A stretch of 64,000 nt of DNA from Bradyrhizobium arachidis (lineage in GTDB: Bacteria > Pseudomonadota > Alphaproteobacteria > Rhizobiales > Xanthobacteraceae): positions 9,797,001 through 9,861,000 of the forward strand of contig NZ_CP030050.1 of NCBI RefSeq assembly GCF_015291705.1. The letters run 5' to 3'. Positions 54,163-62,235 of this stretch are shown here, one piece after another. Made by a program: the position numbers and the translations under genes. The notes under the pieces are model-generated. The model saw only the letters and a program-made list of their open reading frames with translations, was not told the DNA's origin and did not search any database. Numbering within the stretch: position 1 is the first letter of the stretch; every line of letters starts with the position of its first letter.

Positions 54163-54540
54163 TCAGGTCGAGGCGATGCCGAGGCGGCCGAACGGCGGCG
54201 CCTCGCGGCCCGCGGCCTTGGCGGCGTCGCGCACCAGGCGTTCGAGCACGGCGAGATAGTCGAGGAAGCGGCGCCGGCCGGCCTTGGTCAGCCGGCAGGT
54301 GGTGTGCGGGCGATTGCCCTCATAGCCCTTGTGCACCTCGACGAGCCCGGCCTCCTGGAGCACGGCGAGATGCCGGCTGAGATTGCCGTCGGTGAGGCCG
54401 CAAAGCTGCTTGAGATCGGCAAACGCCAGCCCCTTGGGATGTGCCATCAGCGAGGTCAGAAGCCCGAGCCTCGCCTTCTCGTGGATTACGCGGTCGAGCC
54501 CTTCATAGGAGAAGGGCGCACTGTCAGTCTTCGACATCAT
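54163..54540 (-). CDS. Winged-helix transcriptional regulator (HTH_27/ArsR-like)
   Basis: 125 aa. The DNA-binding core is LGLLTSLMAHPKGLAFADLKQLCGLTDGNLSRHLAVLQEAGLVEV, followed by the wing GYEGNRPHTTCRLTKAGRRRF and a C-terminal dimer helix. It overlaps the membrane protein gene by 17 bp and ends 30 nt before the prenyltransferase start. The ACTTTG...CAAAGT palindromes at both ends of this block are probably its sites, which would make the operon autoregulated. Confidence 0.85.
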   Translation of the reverse strand: MMSKTDSAPFSYEGLDRVIHEKARLGLLTSLMAHPKGLAFADLKQLCGLTDGNLSRHLAVLQEAGLVEVHKGYEGNRPHTTCRLTKAGRRRFLDYLAVLERLVRDAAKAAGREAPPFGRLGIAST

Positions 54541-55141
54541 GGTCTCCGGACGCGAAATACAGAATGGCTGCCATCACCGACTGCCCGATCACGAAGGGCA
54601 GGCCCATGGTCCATGGCGACAGCGTGTGGGTCCGGCTCGCGAGCACCACGACCGCAAAGCCGGAGATGAAATACCAGGCGCCGGCGAGCGCGACGGTGCG
54701 CGGCAGCGAACGGACGGAAGCGAAGATGCCGAGCGACACCAGGATCTGCCACAGGCCCGGCAGCAGCCACAGCGTCTCGCTCGCGAACTTCCACATCACG
54801 ACCGCAAGCAGGATGCCGGCGACGCCCGCTGGCAGGAACTGCTCGACCGCCTGATGGATCATGGCGTCGGCGAAACCCGAATGATGACGGCGCGAGCGCG
54901 CCCTCATCTCGATGCCGATGATCAGGACGGAGAGCGCAGCGGCGATGAACCAGCCGAAGAAGAAACCGATCGGCTCACTCGTGGCATCTCGGAGCAGCCA
55001 GAATTGCAGGATTGCTGTGATCAGTGCGACGGCGCCGGTCGCCGCCATCGTCGCCGGGCCATAGCCGCGGAACGCCGTGCCCGCCGCAATCTGGCTGCGG
55101 ATCGCCACGATGTCGGCCAGTGCCTTGTCGAGATCGCGCAT
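54524..55141 (-). CDS. Integral membrane protein, unknown
   Basis: 205 aa. A cytoplasmic N-terminal helix (MRDLDKALADIVAIRSQIAAG) is followed by about six membrane segments arranged in three pairs. This layout recurs beside HTH_27-type regulators in many bacteria and the protein may be the regulated partner or sensor. I know no function. The ATG at 55141 lacks a strong ribosome site; TTG codons 6 and 12 nt upstream after GAGG are alternatives. The longer frame to 55246 would contain the promoter. Confidence 0.75.
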   Translation of the reverse strand: MRDLDKALADIVAIRSQIAAGTAFRGYGPATMAATGAVALITAILQFWLLRDATSEPIGFFFGWFIAAALSVLIIGIEMRARSRRHHSGFADAMIHQAVEQFLPAGVAGILLAVVMWKFASETLWLLPGLWQILVSLGIFASVRSLPRTVALAGAWYFISGFAVVVLASRTHTLSPWTMGLPFVIGQSVMAAILYFASGDHDVED

Positions 55142-55193
55142 CGGCAACGCCAAAACCTCGCTCCACCCATGCTGGCGGGATTGCTGCCCCGTT

Positions 55194-55235
55194 ACTTTGT
55201 ATTGCAAAGTATATAGCAGTGCAAAGTAAAGGCAA
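55194..55235 (-). promoter_or_regulatory. Operon promoter with overlapping operators
   Basis: On the minus strand TTGCCT (55230-55235), 16 nt, TATACT (55208-55213). The -10 is inside the palindrome ACTTTG-N5-CAAAGT (55194-55210), and a further half-site TGCAAAGT (55220-55227) lies in the spacer, 17 bp from the first. Binding would block the promoter. Confidence 0.65.
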
Positions 55236-55339
55236 GGCGAAATCATTCGAATGAGACCTGACCCGCGGCAGACAACTGCGGGTTGCGCGCCCCTGATCCG
55301 GCAGCTAAGATGTTCCCATAATGTTCCTGGGGGAAAGGT

Positions 55340-56584
55340 ATGTGGCTTAAGTCATTTATCGTCGCGTCTTGCTTGCAACTCAGTGTCATCGGCGTGGCGC
55401 AGGCGGCGGGGCCGTTCGGCTCCGTCAATGTGGGTAACTGGATCGGCGGCGCCTTCAGCAATGACGAGACCGGCGCCTTCTCCCATTGCGCGGCTACCGC
55501 GCCCTACGCCAATGGGGTGAGTCTCGTCGTCGCGCAGAATGCGGCCGGCTCCTGGCTTCTGAGCTTTGCCAGCCCCGGCTTTCGCTTCAACAAGGGCGAT
55601 ACCGCGCCCGTCGATGTCATCTTCGACGGCCAGGAGCAGGCCAGGTTGTTCGCGACCGCCAACGCCCCCAACATGGTGACGACCATCCTGCCCCTCAATG
55701 TCGCTCGCACCTTCCAGAAGGCAAGCCTGATGGTGGTGACGACCAACGGCAGCAAGCCGCTCCAGTTCGTGTTGACGTCGACAGCGCCCATGGTCGCAGC
55801 GCTGGCAAATTGCGTCACACGGGTGAAGGCAGACGGGCTCAGCAAGGCCGGGGATTTCACCAAGGGTACCGCGAAGCCAGCGGTCACGGCGGATAAGCAG
55901 GCATCACCGCCGGCCAGCAAGTCCGCCAAGTCCAAGAGCGGCACCGGCTTCGTGGTCAGCGCCAATGGGCACATCGTCACGAACAACCATGTGATCGACG
56001 GCTGCAGCGACCTCAAGGGCAATCTCACGGGCGAGGCCGCGATGGCGTTGCGCGTCGTATCGAGCGATGCAAACAACGATCTCGCCCTTTTGCAGGCGCC
56101 GTCAACAGCGACGTTCAAGGAGTTTGCCCGGATCCGCGACCGCTCGATCCGCTCCGGCGATTCCGTCGTCGCGATCGGCTTTCCCTATCACGGGCTGCTG
56201 AGCTCGGACTTCACCGTGACCACCGGTATCGTGAGCTCGCTCAGCGGCATGCGCAACGATTCGCGTTTCCTGCAGATCAGTGCGCCCGTGCAGCCCGGCA
56301 ACAGCGGAGGCCCGCTGTTCGACACCACCGGGCAGATCGTGGGCGTGGTCACGGGAAAGCTCGACAATCTGCGGATCGCGGTCGCAACCGGCAACATTCC
56401 CGAGAACATCAACTTCGCCATCAAGACCGGCGCGTTGCGCGACTTCCTCGATAATTCCGTGGTGCCGTACCAGACCGCGGAGCCCAAGGGCGAGCTCAAG
56501 ACCACCGACATCGCCGGCAACGCGCGGCCCTATACGATGCTGATCTCGTGCAACGCCACGGAACAGGCCGACGCGAAGCGGTGA
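55340..56584 (+). CDS. Secreted trypsin-like serine protease (HtrA/S1C type)
   Basis: 414 aa with a signal peptide (MWLKSFIVASCLQLSVIGVAQA, then AGPFG). Residues to about 165 form an N-terminal beta domain of unknown type, then a Lys/Ser/Pro linker, then the protease: His in VTNNHVIDGC, Asp in SSDANNDLALL, Ser in QPGNSGGPLFD. No PDZ domain follows, unlike DegP. It acts in the periplasm. GGGGGAAAGG precedes the ATG. Confidence 0.88.
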   Translation: MWLKSFIVASCLQLSVIGVAQAAGPFGSVNVGNWIGGAFSNDETGAFSHCAATAPYANGVSLVVAQNAAGSWLLSFASPGFRFNKGDTAPVDVIFDGQEQARLFATANAPNMVTTILPLNVARTFQKASLMVVTTNGSKPLQFVLTSTAPMVAALANCVTRVKADGLSKAGDFTKGTAKPAVTADKQASPPASKSAKSKSGTGFVVSANGHIVTNNHVIDGCSDLKGNLTGEAAMALRVVSSDANNDLALLQAPSTATFKEFARIRDRSIRSGDSVVAIGFPYHGLLSSDFTVTTGIVSSLSGMRNDSRFLQISAPVQPGNSGGPLFDTTGQIVGVVTGKLDNLRIAVATGNIPENINFAIKTGALRDFLDNSVVPYQTAEPKGELKTTDIAGNARPYTMLISCNATEQADAKR

Positions 56585-56601
56585 GCCTGCCAAGACAACC
56601 A

Positions 56602-56727
56602 GCCCCGAGGTGCGAGCGGCGCGATGCCATGCATCGCGCCGGGAGCCTCGAAAGATGAAAGGCCCGGATGCAGCGCGGCCGTCGCCCTTCGAGGCCTCCG
56701 CGACGCTCCGGCACCTCAGGGTGACGG
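56602..56727. repeat. Palindromic intergenic repeat, family D copy 2
   Basis: CCCCGAGGTGCGAG and GCACCTCAGGGTGACGG outer arms, with GCCTCGAAAGATG and GCCCTTCGAGGC inside. It separates the protease gene from the convergent DUF899 gene. Confidence 0.7.
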
Positions 56728-56760
56728 TGATAGATCAGAGGCCACGGCAGCAGCCCCCTC

Positions 56761-57492
56761 TCACCCGTGACAACACGCCCCCTTCGCCGCCTGCGGCTCG
56801 TACTGGTCGCGGAGGCGGACCCAGTCCATTGGATAAGGCAGGCCGTCCTCGTGCCGGCCAAGCGGGGTGAGGTCGAGGTACTGATAGGCGGCGTTCATCA
56901 TGTCGAGGCCGCGGGCGAAGCAGGAATAGGTGTGAAAGATCTCGCCGGCCTCGTTACGGAAGAACACGCTGATGCCGGGCAGTTCGGGGCCGTAGAACGG
57001 CGTGGTGCCGAAATTGTACTTCTGGACACCCTTGTCGATCTCTTCGCGCGTGAACGAAACCTCGTAATCGCGGTTGAAGTCGTTGCCGCCTGACGAGACC
57101 CAATCGAACGTCCAGCCCATCCTCCTCTTGAAGGCTTCGAGCTTTGCGACCGGCGCCAGCGAGATCGCCGCCATTGCGGTGTCGCGCGCGGCAAGGTGCG
57201 GCGCCATACGATCGAACCCGTCGGCCCAGAACGAGCAGCTCTTGCAGGCGACGTCCCAGTCGGGCGCGAACATCACGTGCTGGACCACGAGTTGCGGACG
57301 GCCCTTGAAGAGATCGCCGAGCGTCACGCTGCCGGTCGGTCCCTCGAACACATAGTCCTTGTCGACCCGGACCCAGGGCAATGCACGGCGCTCTTCGGCG
57401 AGGCGTCCCTGGCTGAGCTCCTTCTCATGCGCGAGATGAGCCTTGCGCGCTGCGATCCATTGCTCGCGCGAGACGATCTGATGGGGCTGCAT
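56761..57492 (-). CDS. DUF899 thioredoxin-like protein
   Basis: 243 aa. The family signature begins IVSREQWIAARKAHLAHEKEL and continues with the thioredoxin-like core QHVMFAPDWDVACKSCSFWADGF, where CKSC is the possible redox site. The C-terminal PYPMDWVRLRDQYEP is also typical. AGAGGAGA lies ahead of the ATG at 57492. It ends in a Cys-Cys-His tail. It is the last gene of the ArsR-SRPBCC cluster on this strand. Function not established for the family. Confidence 0.88.
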   Translation of the reverse strand: MQPHQIVSREQWIAARKAHLAHEKELSQGRLAEERRALPWVRVDKDYVFEGPTGSVTLGDLFKGRPQLVVQHVMFAPDWDVACKSCSFWADGFDRMAPHLAARDTAMAAISLAPVAKLEAFKRRMGWTFDWVSSGGNDFNRDYEVSFTREEIDKGVQKYNFGTTPFYGPELPGISVFFRNEAGEIFHTYSCFARGLDMMNAAYQYLDLTPLGRHEDGLPYPMDWVRLRDQYEPQAAKGACCHG

Positions 57493-57514
57493 GGCGTTCT
57501 CCTCTGACGGGACT

Positions 57515-57994
57515 TCAGGCAACGAAGGCATCGAGCTTGTCGAACGACGAGATCCAGCCATGCTGGTGGTTGTCGCGTGCGGACTCGTCGAAGAACTGGC
57601 CGTGATGGAAGACCATCAAGGTCCCGGCACTGTCCGGCTTGAACGTGATCGTCACCAGCGATTCGCGTTCCGGGGTCGAATGCCAGGCCCAGGTAAAGAC
57701 GAGACGTTCGTTAGGCACCACCTCGCGATAGGTGCCGCCGGCCTCGAAATATTCGCCGTCTGCACCGGTGAAGCTGATCCTAAAGCGGCCGCCGGCGCGG
57801 ACGTCGAGCTCGGCTTCAAGCGTCGCCGGCCTCATATTCGGCGGCCCGAACCATTGCGCTAGCTGCGCGGCTTGCGTCCAGGCGGCGTAGACTTTTTCCG
57901 GCCGCGCGCGGAGCCGGCGCGTGAGCGTGAGGCTTGGACGTTCGGTTGGGGGAGTGGCTGTGCGGGAATTGGTGTCGATGGCTGCATTGGCCAT
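57515..57994 (-). CDS. SRPBCC/AHSA1-domain protein
   Basis: 159 aa with the START-like AHSA1 fold: LTRRLRARPEKVYAAWTQAAQLAQWFGP at the start, GGRFRISFTGADGEYFEAGGTYREV in the middle and the C-terminal helix GWISSFDKLDAF. Members bind small hydrophobic ligands or act with partner regulators. Its first 136 bases overlap the 3' end of the ArsR-type gene in another frame. The ArsR-AHSA1-DUF899 order suggests one transcription unit. Confidence 0.88.
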   Translation of the reverse strand: MANAAIDTNSRTATPPTERPSLTLTRRLRARPEKVYAAWTQAAQLAQWFGPPNMRPATLEAELDVRAGGRFRISFTGADGEYFEAGGTYREVVPNERLVFTWAWHSTPERESLVTITFKPDSAGTLMVFHHGQFFDESARDNHQHGWISSFDKLDAFVA

Positions 57995-58323
57995 GTGTCT
58001 TCCTCCACGAAAGCGGCAAGGCGGTCGAACTTCTCGGACCAGAACTGTGCGTAGCGATTGAGCCAGTTCATCGCCTGCTCCATCGGCTGCGCCGTGAGCC
58101 GGCAGGACACCGTGCGCCCGGTCTTCTCCCGCACGATCAGGCCCGCATCCGTGAGCACGTCGAGATGCTTCATGATCGCCGGCAGCGAGACCGGAAACGG
58201 TGCGGCGAGCTCGCTCACCGACAGGCCGTCCTGCTCGCCGAGGCGCGCCAGCAATGCGCGCCGCGTCGGGTCGGACAGCGCAGCAAAGGTCCGGTCCAGT
58301 GCGTCGTCCTGATACTTAACCAT
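57859..58323 (-). CDS. ArsR-family regulator with long C-terminal tail
   Basis: 154 aa. The winged helix is LDRTFAALSDPTRRALLARLGEQDGLSVSELAAPFPVSLPAIMKHLDVLTDAGLI, followed by REKTGRTVSCRL. No metal-binding cysteines are seen, as in the AHSA1-linked subgroup. Normal members end near residue 110; the extra 40 basic/Pro-rich residues arise where the gene overlaps the SRPBCC gene, so the real end could have shifted by mutation. The start codon sits in a near-perfect palindrome. Confidence 0.85.
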   Translation of the reverse strand: MVKYQDDALDRTFAALSDPTRRALLARLGEQDGLSVSELAAPFPVSLPAIMKHLDVLTDAGLIVREKTGRTVSCRLTAQPMEQAMNWLNRYAQFWSEKFDRLAAFVEEDTWPMQPSTPIPAQPLPQPNVQASRSRAGSARGRKKSTPPGRKPRS

Positions 58324-58335
58324 ATGGTTTAGTAT
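58312..58335. promoter_or_regulatory. Palindromic operator over the ArsR-type start codon
   Basis: The core AACCATATGGTT (58318-58329) is a perfect palindrome, extended on both sides by ATACTT and TAGTAT to 24 bp with one mismatch. It includes the start codon of the regulator, pointing to autorepression. Confidence 0.65.
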
Positions 58336-58422
58336 AAGCGCGACCGAAGATGCGTCAAGCAGGAACCCGCGTGCGCAGGTCCGCACGACTGCGTGATCAG
58401 GCAGAAGCCAATCAAACGGCGA

Positions 58423-58683
58423 CTAGTATGGCGGAACGTGCCGACCGCGCAGCGCCGGTGGAGGCAGCGGTCGCGTGGCTATCGCAGGATTCGGTCCGCA
58501 AAAACCCTTGCGGCCGGATGCGCTCAGCAGACATTGCTCGCGGGTTTGATAGGAGCAATCGCCGGGATAGCCATATTCCGAATCCTGGATGCACCACACG
58601 TAGTCGTAGTCTGCGCGCGCCGGGCTGCCGCCGGCGAGCCACATCAGGGTTATGGCGCCCAGCACGACCTGCACCTTGCGCAT
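58423..58683 (-). CDS. DUF3551 small secreted protein 1
   Basis: 86 aa with a signal peptide (MRKVQVVLGAITLMWLAGGS, cut near ARA). The mature part has the DUF3551 pattern: YVWCIQDSEYGYPGDCSYQTREQCLLSASGRKGFC, with four cysteines. GGAGA lies ahead of the ATG at 58683. It is a tandem paralogue of 58814-59080. Function unknown; members are abundant in Bradyrhizobium. Confidence 0.85.
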   Translation of the reverse strand: MRKVQVVLGAITLMWLAGGSPARADYDYVWCIQDSEYGYPGDCSYQTREQCLLSASGRKGFCGPNPAIATRPLPPPALRGRHVPPY

Positions 58684-58813
58684 GACCGATCTCCCATGTT
58701 CGCCGCGGGACATGCGACCTCACAGAGAGAAAGGCTCGGCGAGCCGATTTATTCCGGAGCGATCGCGCGAAAATTCATCGCGCAGGATGGGCGCGGCTCC
58801 GCAGGTTGCGCGA

Positions 58814-59080
58814 TCAGTACGGCGCCACAGGCCGCGCGCGCCGCTGCGGCCGCGGTTGCTGGCCGTAGGCGAAGCGAGGGTTGCGGTCGCAATACAGCAG
58901 CCGGCCCGACACACTGGCCAGGCATTGCTCATAGGTGCTGTAGGCGCATTCGCCGGGATAATCATACTCGCCGCCCTGCGCGCACCAGGGATAGTCGCGA
59001 GCAGCGGCCGGCGTCACGGTGACGAAGCCGGCAAGAACGGTCGCGCCCAGCGTCAGCAGCGCCAATTGCGTCTTGCGCAT
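58814..59080 (-). CDS. DUF3551 small secreted protein 2
   Basis: 88 aa with a signal peptide (MRKTQLALLTLGATVLAGFV, cut near AAA). The mature part YPWCAQGGEYDYPGECAYSTYEQCLASVSGRLLYC keeps the four cysteines at the same spacing as 58423-58683. Both end in an Arg/Pro-rich tail (...PVAPY and ...HVPPY). AGGAG precedes the ATG at 59080. Confidence 0.85.
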   Translation of the reverse strand: MRKTQLALLTLGATVLAGFVTVTPAAARDYPWCAQGGEYDYPGECAYSTYEQCLASVSGRLLYCDRNPRFAYGQQPRPQRRARPVAPY

Positions 59081-59228
59081 GATCCCAACTCCTCTGCTCA
59101 CGGCGCGAGATACGCGCCTTCTCTCACCAGGTTTCGCTGCGCCGTTTTATTCCGCCGTGGCAGAACAGGATACGCAAGAAAAAAGCCCTGCCGACCGGCA
59201 GGGCTCCATTCCCGTCATCACAAGATCG

Positions 59229-60203
59229 CTACTCGACCTTGAGGCCGGCGAACTCGACGACCTTCTTCCACTTCTCGGTCTCGGCCTTGATCTCCTCGCC
59301 GAACGCCTCCGGCGTCTGGACCCGCGGCTCGCCGCCGAGCTCGACCAGGCGCTTGGTCATGTCAGGCTCCTTCATCAGCGTGTTGATCTCGCTGTTGAGC
59401 TTGGCGATGATCTCCTTCGGCGTGTTCTTCGGCGCGCCCATGCCGAACAGCGCGCTGGCCTCGTAGTCCTTCACGGTCTCGGCGATCGCCTGCACGTCGG
59501 GCAGCTGCGGCGAGCGCTCTGCCGTGGTGACGCCGATCGCACGCAGCGAACCGGAGCGGATGTGCTGGATGATCGAGGGCATGTTGTCGAAGATCACCTG
59601 CACCTGGCCGCCGAGCATGTCGGTGATCGCGGGCGCCGCGCCACGATACGGCACGTGCTGCATCTTGCAGCCGGTCATCGCCATGAACATCTCGCCGGAC
59701 AGATGCACCGAGGTGCCGTTGCCGGACGAGGCCATGTTCACCTTGCCGGGATTGGCCTTCACATATTCGATGAACTCGGCGACGTTCTTGGCGGGCACGT
59801 CCTTGTTGACGGTCATCACGTTCGGCACGCGCTGGAACGAGGCGACGGGCGCGATGTCGCGCACGAAGTTGAACTTCAGATTGGCGTAGAGCGAGGCGTT
59901 GATGAAGTTGGCCGGATTGACCAGCTGCAGCGTGTAACCGTCGGGCTCGGCGTTGACGACCGATTCGGTGCCGATGTTGTTGCCGGCGCCCGGCTTGTTC
60001 TCGATCACGAATTGCTGGCCGAGCTTTTCCGACAGACGCTGGCCGATCAGCCGCGCCAGGATGTCGGTGGCCCCGCCCGGCGGATAGCCGACGACCCATT
60101 TCACGGGCCGGGACGGATAATCCGCGGCAAAGGCCTTCGACAGCGGGCTGGCTGCAAGAGGCGTGGCGGCAAGCAGGCCCAGCGCGGTACGGCGAGTGAT
60201 CAT
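59229..60203 (-). CDS. Bug-family periplasmic receptor (TctC-like)
   Basis: 324 aa solute receptor of the tripartite tricarboxylate family. An export signal (MITRRTALGLLAATPLAASPL, with a twin Arg) precedes ADYPSRPVKWVVGYPPGGATDILARLIG, the family start, and FVIENKPGAGNNIGTE. No TctA/TctB membrane genes are adjacent, as is common for Bug orphans. The ligand is probably an organic acid. Confidence 0.9.
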   Translation of the reverse strand: MITRRTALGLLAATPLAASPLSKAFAADYPSRPVKWVVGYPPGGATDILARLIGQRLSEKLGQQFVIENKPGAGNNIGTESVVNAEPDGYTLQLVNPANFINASLYANLKFNFVRDIAPVASFQRVPNVMTVNKDVPAKNVAEFIEYVKANPGKVNMASSGNGTSVHLSGEMFMAMTGCKMQHVPYRGAAPAITDMLGGQVQVIFDNMPSIIQHIRSGSLRAIGVTTAERSPQLPDVQAIAETVKDYEASALFGMGAPKNTPKEIIAKLNSEINTLMKEPDMTKRLVELGGEPRVQTPEAFGEEIKAETEKWKKVVEFAGLKVE

Positions 60204-60362
60204 CTCAAGGGTTCTCCCAGGTGGTATTCTTCAAAGAGTGTTGTTCTTCAAAGAGCGTTGTTCTTGAAGGCCGGATATCTTGAAAGTGTCGTCGACGCGG
60301 TTGTAACAAAGCTTACCGCAGGCGGAAAGTGCACCTGGCGCATCACGACGAAAGGATAAGGC

Positions 60363-60773
60363 ATGACGGTCAAGGTCGAAGCCCTCGATCATCTCGTGAT
60401 CAACGTCGCCGACGTCGCGGTGACCGCCGAGTGGTACCGCAAGATTCTCGGCATGGAAGTCAAGGTGTTCGACCCCGGCGGCGGCAAAGCGCCGCGGACA
60501 TCGTTGCAATTCGGTAACCAGAAGATCAACGTCCGGCCGCGCGATGCCGACAAGGTGGAGTGGTTCACCGCCGACCACCAGACCGCCGGCAGCGACGATC
60601 TGTGCTTCCTCACCTCCGCTGCGCCCGACGAGGTCGTGGCGCATTTGCAGGCACATGGCGTCGCCATCGAGGAAGGCCCGGGCCCGAGGCAAGGCGCGCG
60701 CGGCACGCTGCGCTCGGTCTATTGCCGCGATCCGGACGGGAACCTGATCGAGATCTCGTCGTACGAAGACTAG
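60363..60773 (+). CDS. VOC-family protein (glyoxalase/dioxygenase superfamily)
   Basis: 136 aa with two beta-alpha-beta-beta-beta units: LDHLVINVADVAVTAEWYRKILGMEV and the C-terminal SVYCRDPDGNLIEISSYE with the metal Glu. The first-unit histidine (LDHLVI) and the last glutamate are kept, so a metal site is possible. AAAGGA lies ahead of the ATG. It resembles YwbC/virulence-protein-type VOC members; the reaction is not predictable. Confidence 0.85.
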   Translation: MTVKVEALDHLVINVADVAVTAEWYRKILGMEVKVFDPGGGKAPRTSLQFGNQKINVRPRDADKVEWFTADHQTAGSDDLCFLTSAAPDEVVAHLQAHGVAIEEGPGPRQGARGTLRSVYCRDPDGNLIEISSYED

Positions 60774-60775
60774 AC

Positions 60776-60832
60776 TCGTCATTCCGGGGCGGTGCGCAGC
60801 ACCGAACTATGGTGCGCAGTTGCGCAATCGCA
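60776..60832. repeat. Partial family B repeat
   Basis: CGTCATTCCGGGGCGGTGCGCAG followed by CTATGGTGCGCAGTTGCGCA, like the left part of the copy at 6491-6663. The right half is missing. Confidence 0.5.
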
Positions 60833-60859
60833 GCTGCCGCAGGGTGGCGAGCGACGCGC

Positions 60860-61954
60860 CTAGAACGCCCCCAGCGCCACCGGGCGGAACGCCTGCAGCA
60901 GCTGCTGGTCGAGCTTGCCGCCCATGCCTTCCATCATCGCAAACGCGCGCGAGTGGGTGAACGGCATGCGGTAGGCGCGCTTCTCCACGAGAGCGGCGTA
61001 GATGTCGACGATGGTCGTGAGACGCACGATGTCGCTGATCTGGTTCGACGACAGGCCGTTGGGATAGCCGCTGCCGTCGAGGAATTCGTGGTGATGCAGG
61101 ATCACGTCGAGCATCTCCGGCGGGAAGCCGCCTTGGGCTGCGAGCGCGTCATAGCCGCGGCGCGGATGCTGGCGGACCTCGGCCATCTCCTCGTCGGTGA
61201 GCTTGCCGGGCTTGTCGAGCAGGTTGGAGGGCACGAAGGCCTTGCCGACGTCGTGCAGCAGCGCGGCGCGGGTCAGGCGGCGCTGGTCGTCCTCGCGCAT
61301 GCCGAGATGCTGCGCGAAGGCAACCGCAAAGCCGGTGACGAACAGGCAGTGGCGATAGCTGCCGACATGGTGGCAGCCGACGGTGGTGAGCCATTCGCGC
61401 AGCGACGAGTGCTTGATCGCCTTCAGGATCTTGCTCTCGGCGGCGATGACGTCGTCGAAGGTCAGGGGCACGCCGAGCGGTAGCTTCTCGAACATCTTTG
61501 CGAGCACCGCATGCGCCGCCTCGACGCCGCGGTTGAGCGTCTTGCCGCGATCGGTCGCGTCATAGACGGCGGTGTCGGGGAAAGCGGCGCGGATGCGCTG
61601 GAGGATGGCTTCCGGCTGCAGCGGACGCGAGATCGTGTCGGTCGCGCCAAGCGCCCAGGCTTGCATGGTGCCGTGATGCAGGGCATCGGCGAGCACGAAC
61701 AGGCGCGGCATCGAACGGTAGGCATCGCCGCGCAGCTTGTTGCGCACCCGCTGCACGCTCTCGGGCGAGCGCAGGTTGATGTCGACGACGAGACCGGAGA
61801 GATCACGCGAGGGCTGCTCGGGAATGCTCTCCGTCGTCACCGTCGAGACCTCGCCGACCGCCTTCAAAATGCTGGCGAGCTCGGTGCTCTCGTCGCTCCG
61901 GTCGGAGGCGAGCAGAAGCCGGCGTTTGGCTGCAGGTTTGGCTGAGGCGGTCAT
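60860..61954 (-). CDS. HD-GYP protein with degenerate receiver domain
   Basis: 364 aa. Residues about 10-120 are receiver-like: LLLASDRSDE has lost the acidic pair, VVDINLRS keeps an Asp at the acceptor place, and the usual K-P is R-P (ISRPLQ). Residues about 170-350 are an HD-GYP domain: LLHDVGK, HPRRGYDAL, HHHEFLDGSGYP. All the key metal ligands appear present, so it is probably a c-di-GMP phosphodiesterase whose receiver works without phosphorylation. Confidence 0.88.
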   Translation of the reverse strand: MTASAKPAAKRRLLLASDRSDESTELASILKAVGEVSTVTTESIPEQPSRDLSGLVVDINLRSPESVQRVRNKLRGDAYRSMPRLFVLADALHHGTMQAWALGATDTISRPLQPEAILQRIRAAFPDTAVYDATDRGKTLNRGVEAAHAVLAKMFEKLPLGVPLTFDDVIAAESKILKAIKHSSLREWLTTVGCHHVGSYRHCLFVTGFAVAFAQHLGMREDDQRRLTRAALLHDVGKAFVPSNLLDKPGKLTDEEMAEVRQHPRRGYDALAAQGGFPPEMLDVILHHHEFLDGSGYPNGLSSNQISDIVRLTTIVDIYAALVEKRAYRMPFTHSRAFAMMEGMGGKLDQQLLQAFRPVALGAF

Positions 61955-62100
61955 GGCTTCCCCAAAAGCGCGGGACTGGATTTGGGCTCAGCCTAAGCCG
62001 GATCAGGTTCTCCGGCCCTTAAGAGGCGTGCTCAATGGAACCCTGCGGGATTGCACGCAATTTTAGGGATTTCGACTTCCGCCGCCGGAACCGCAGGACA

Positions 62101-62125
62101 GCGAAAACAACCCCATGCACAGTAG
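62101..62125. repeat. 25-nt dispersed element, copy 2
   Basis: Identical in all 25 positions to 1789-1813. Here it lies between the divergent HD-GYP and alpha/beta-hydrolase genes. Confidence 0.6.
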
Positions 62126-62235
62126 CCGGGGCCATTGCAAAGACTGGTTTTTTTGAACCGGCGAATCCGCCGCGGTTTCCTCCGCGCAGCCCTGCGGGCT
62201 AGGATGGGGTGGGGAAACAAGAAGAGGCGGAAGAC

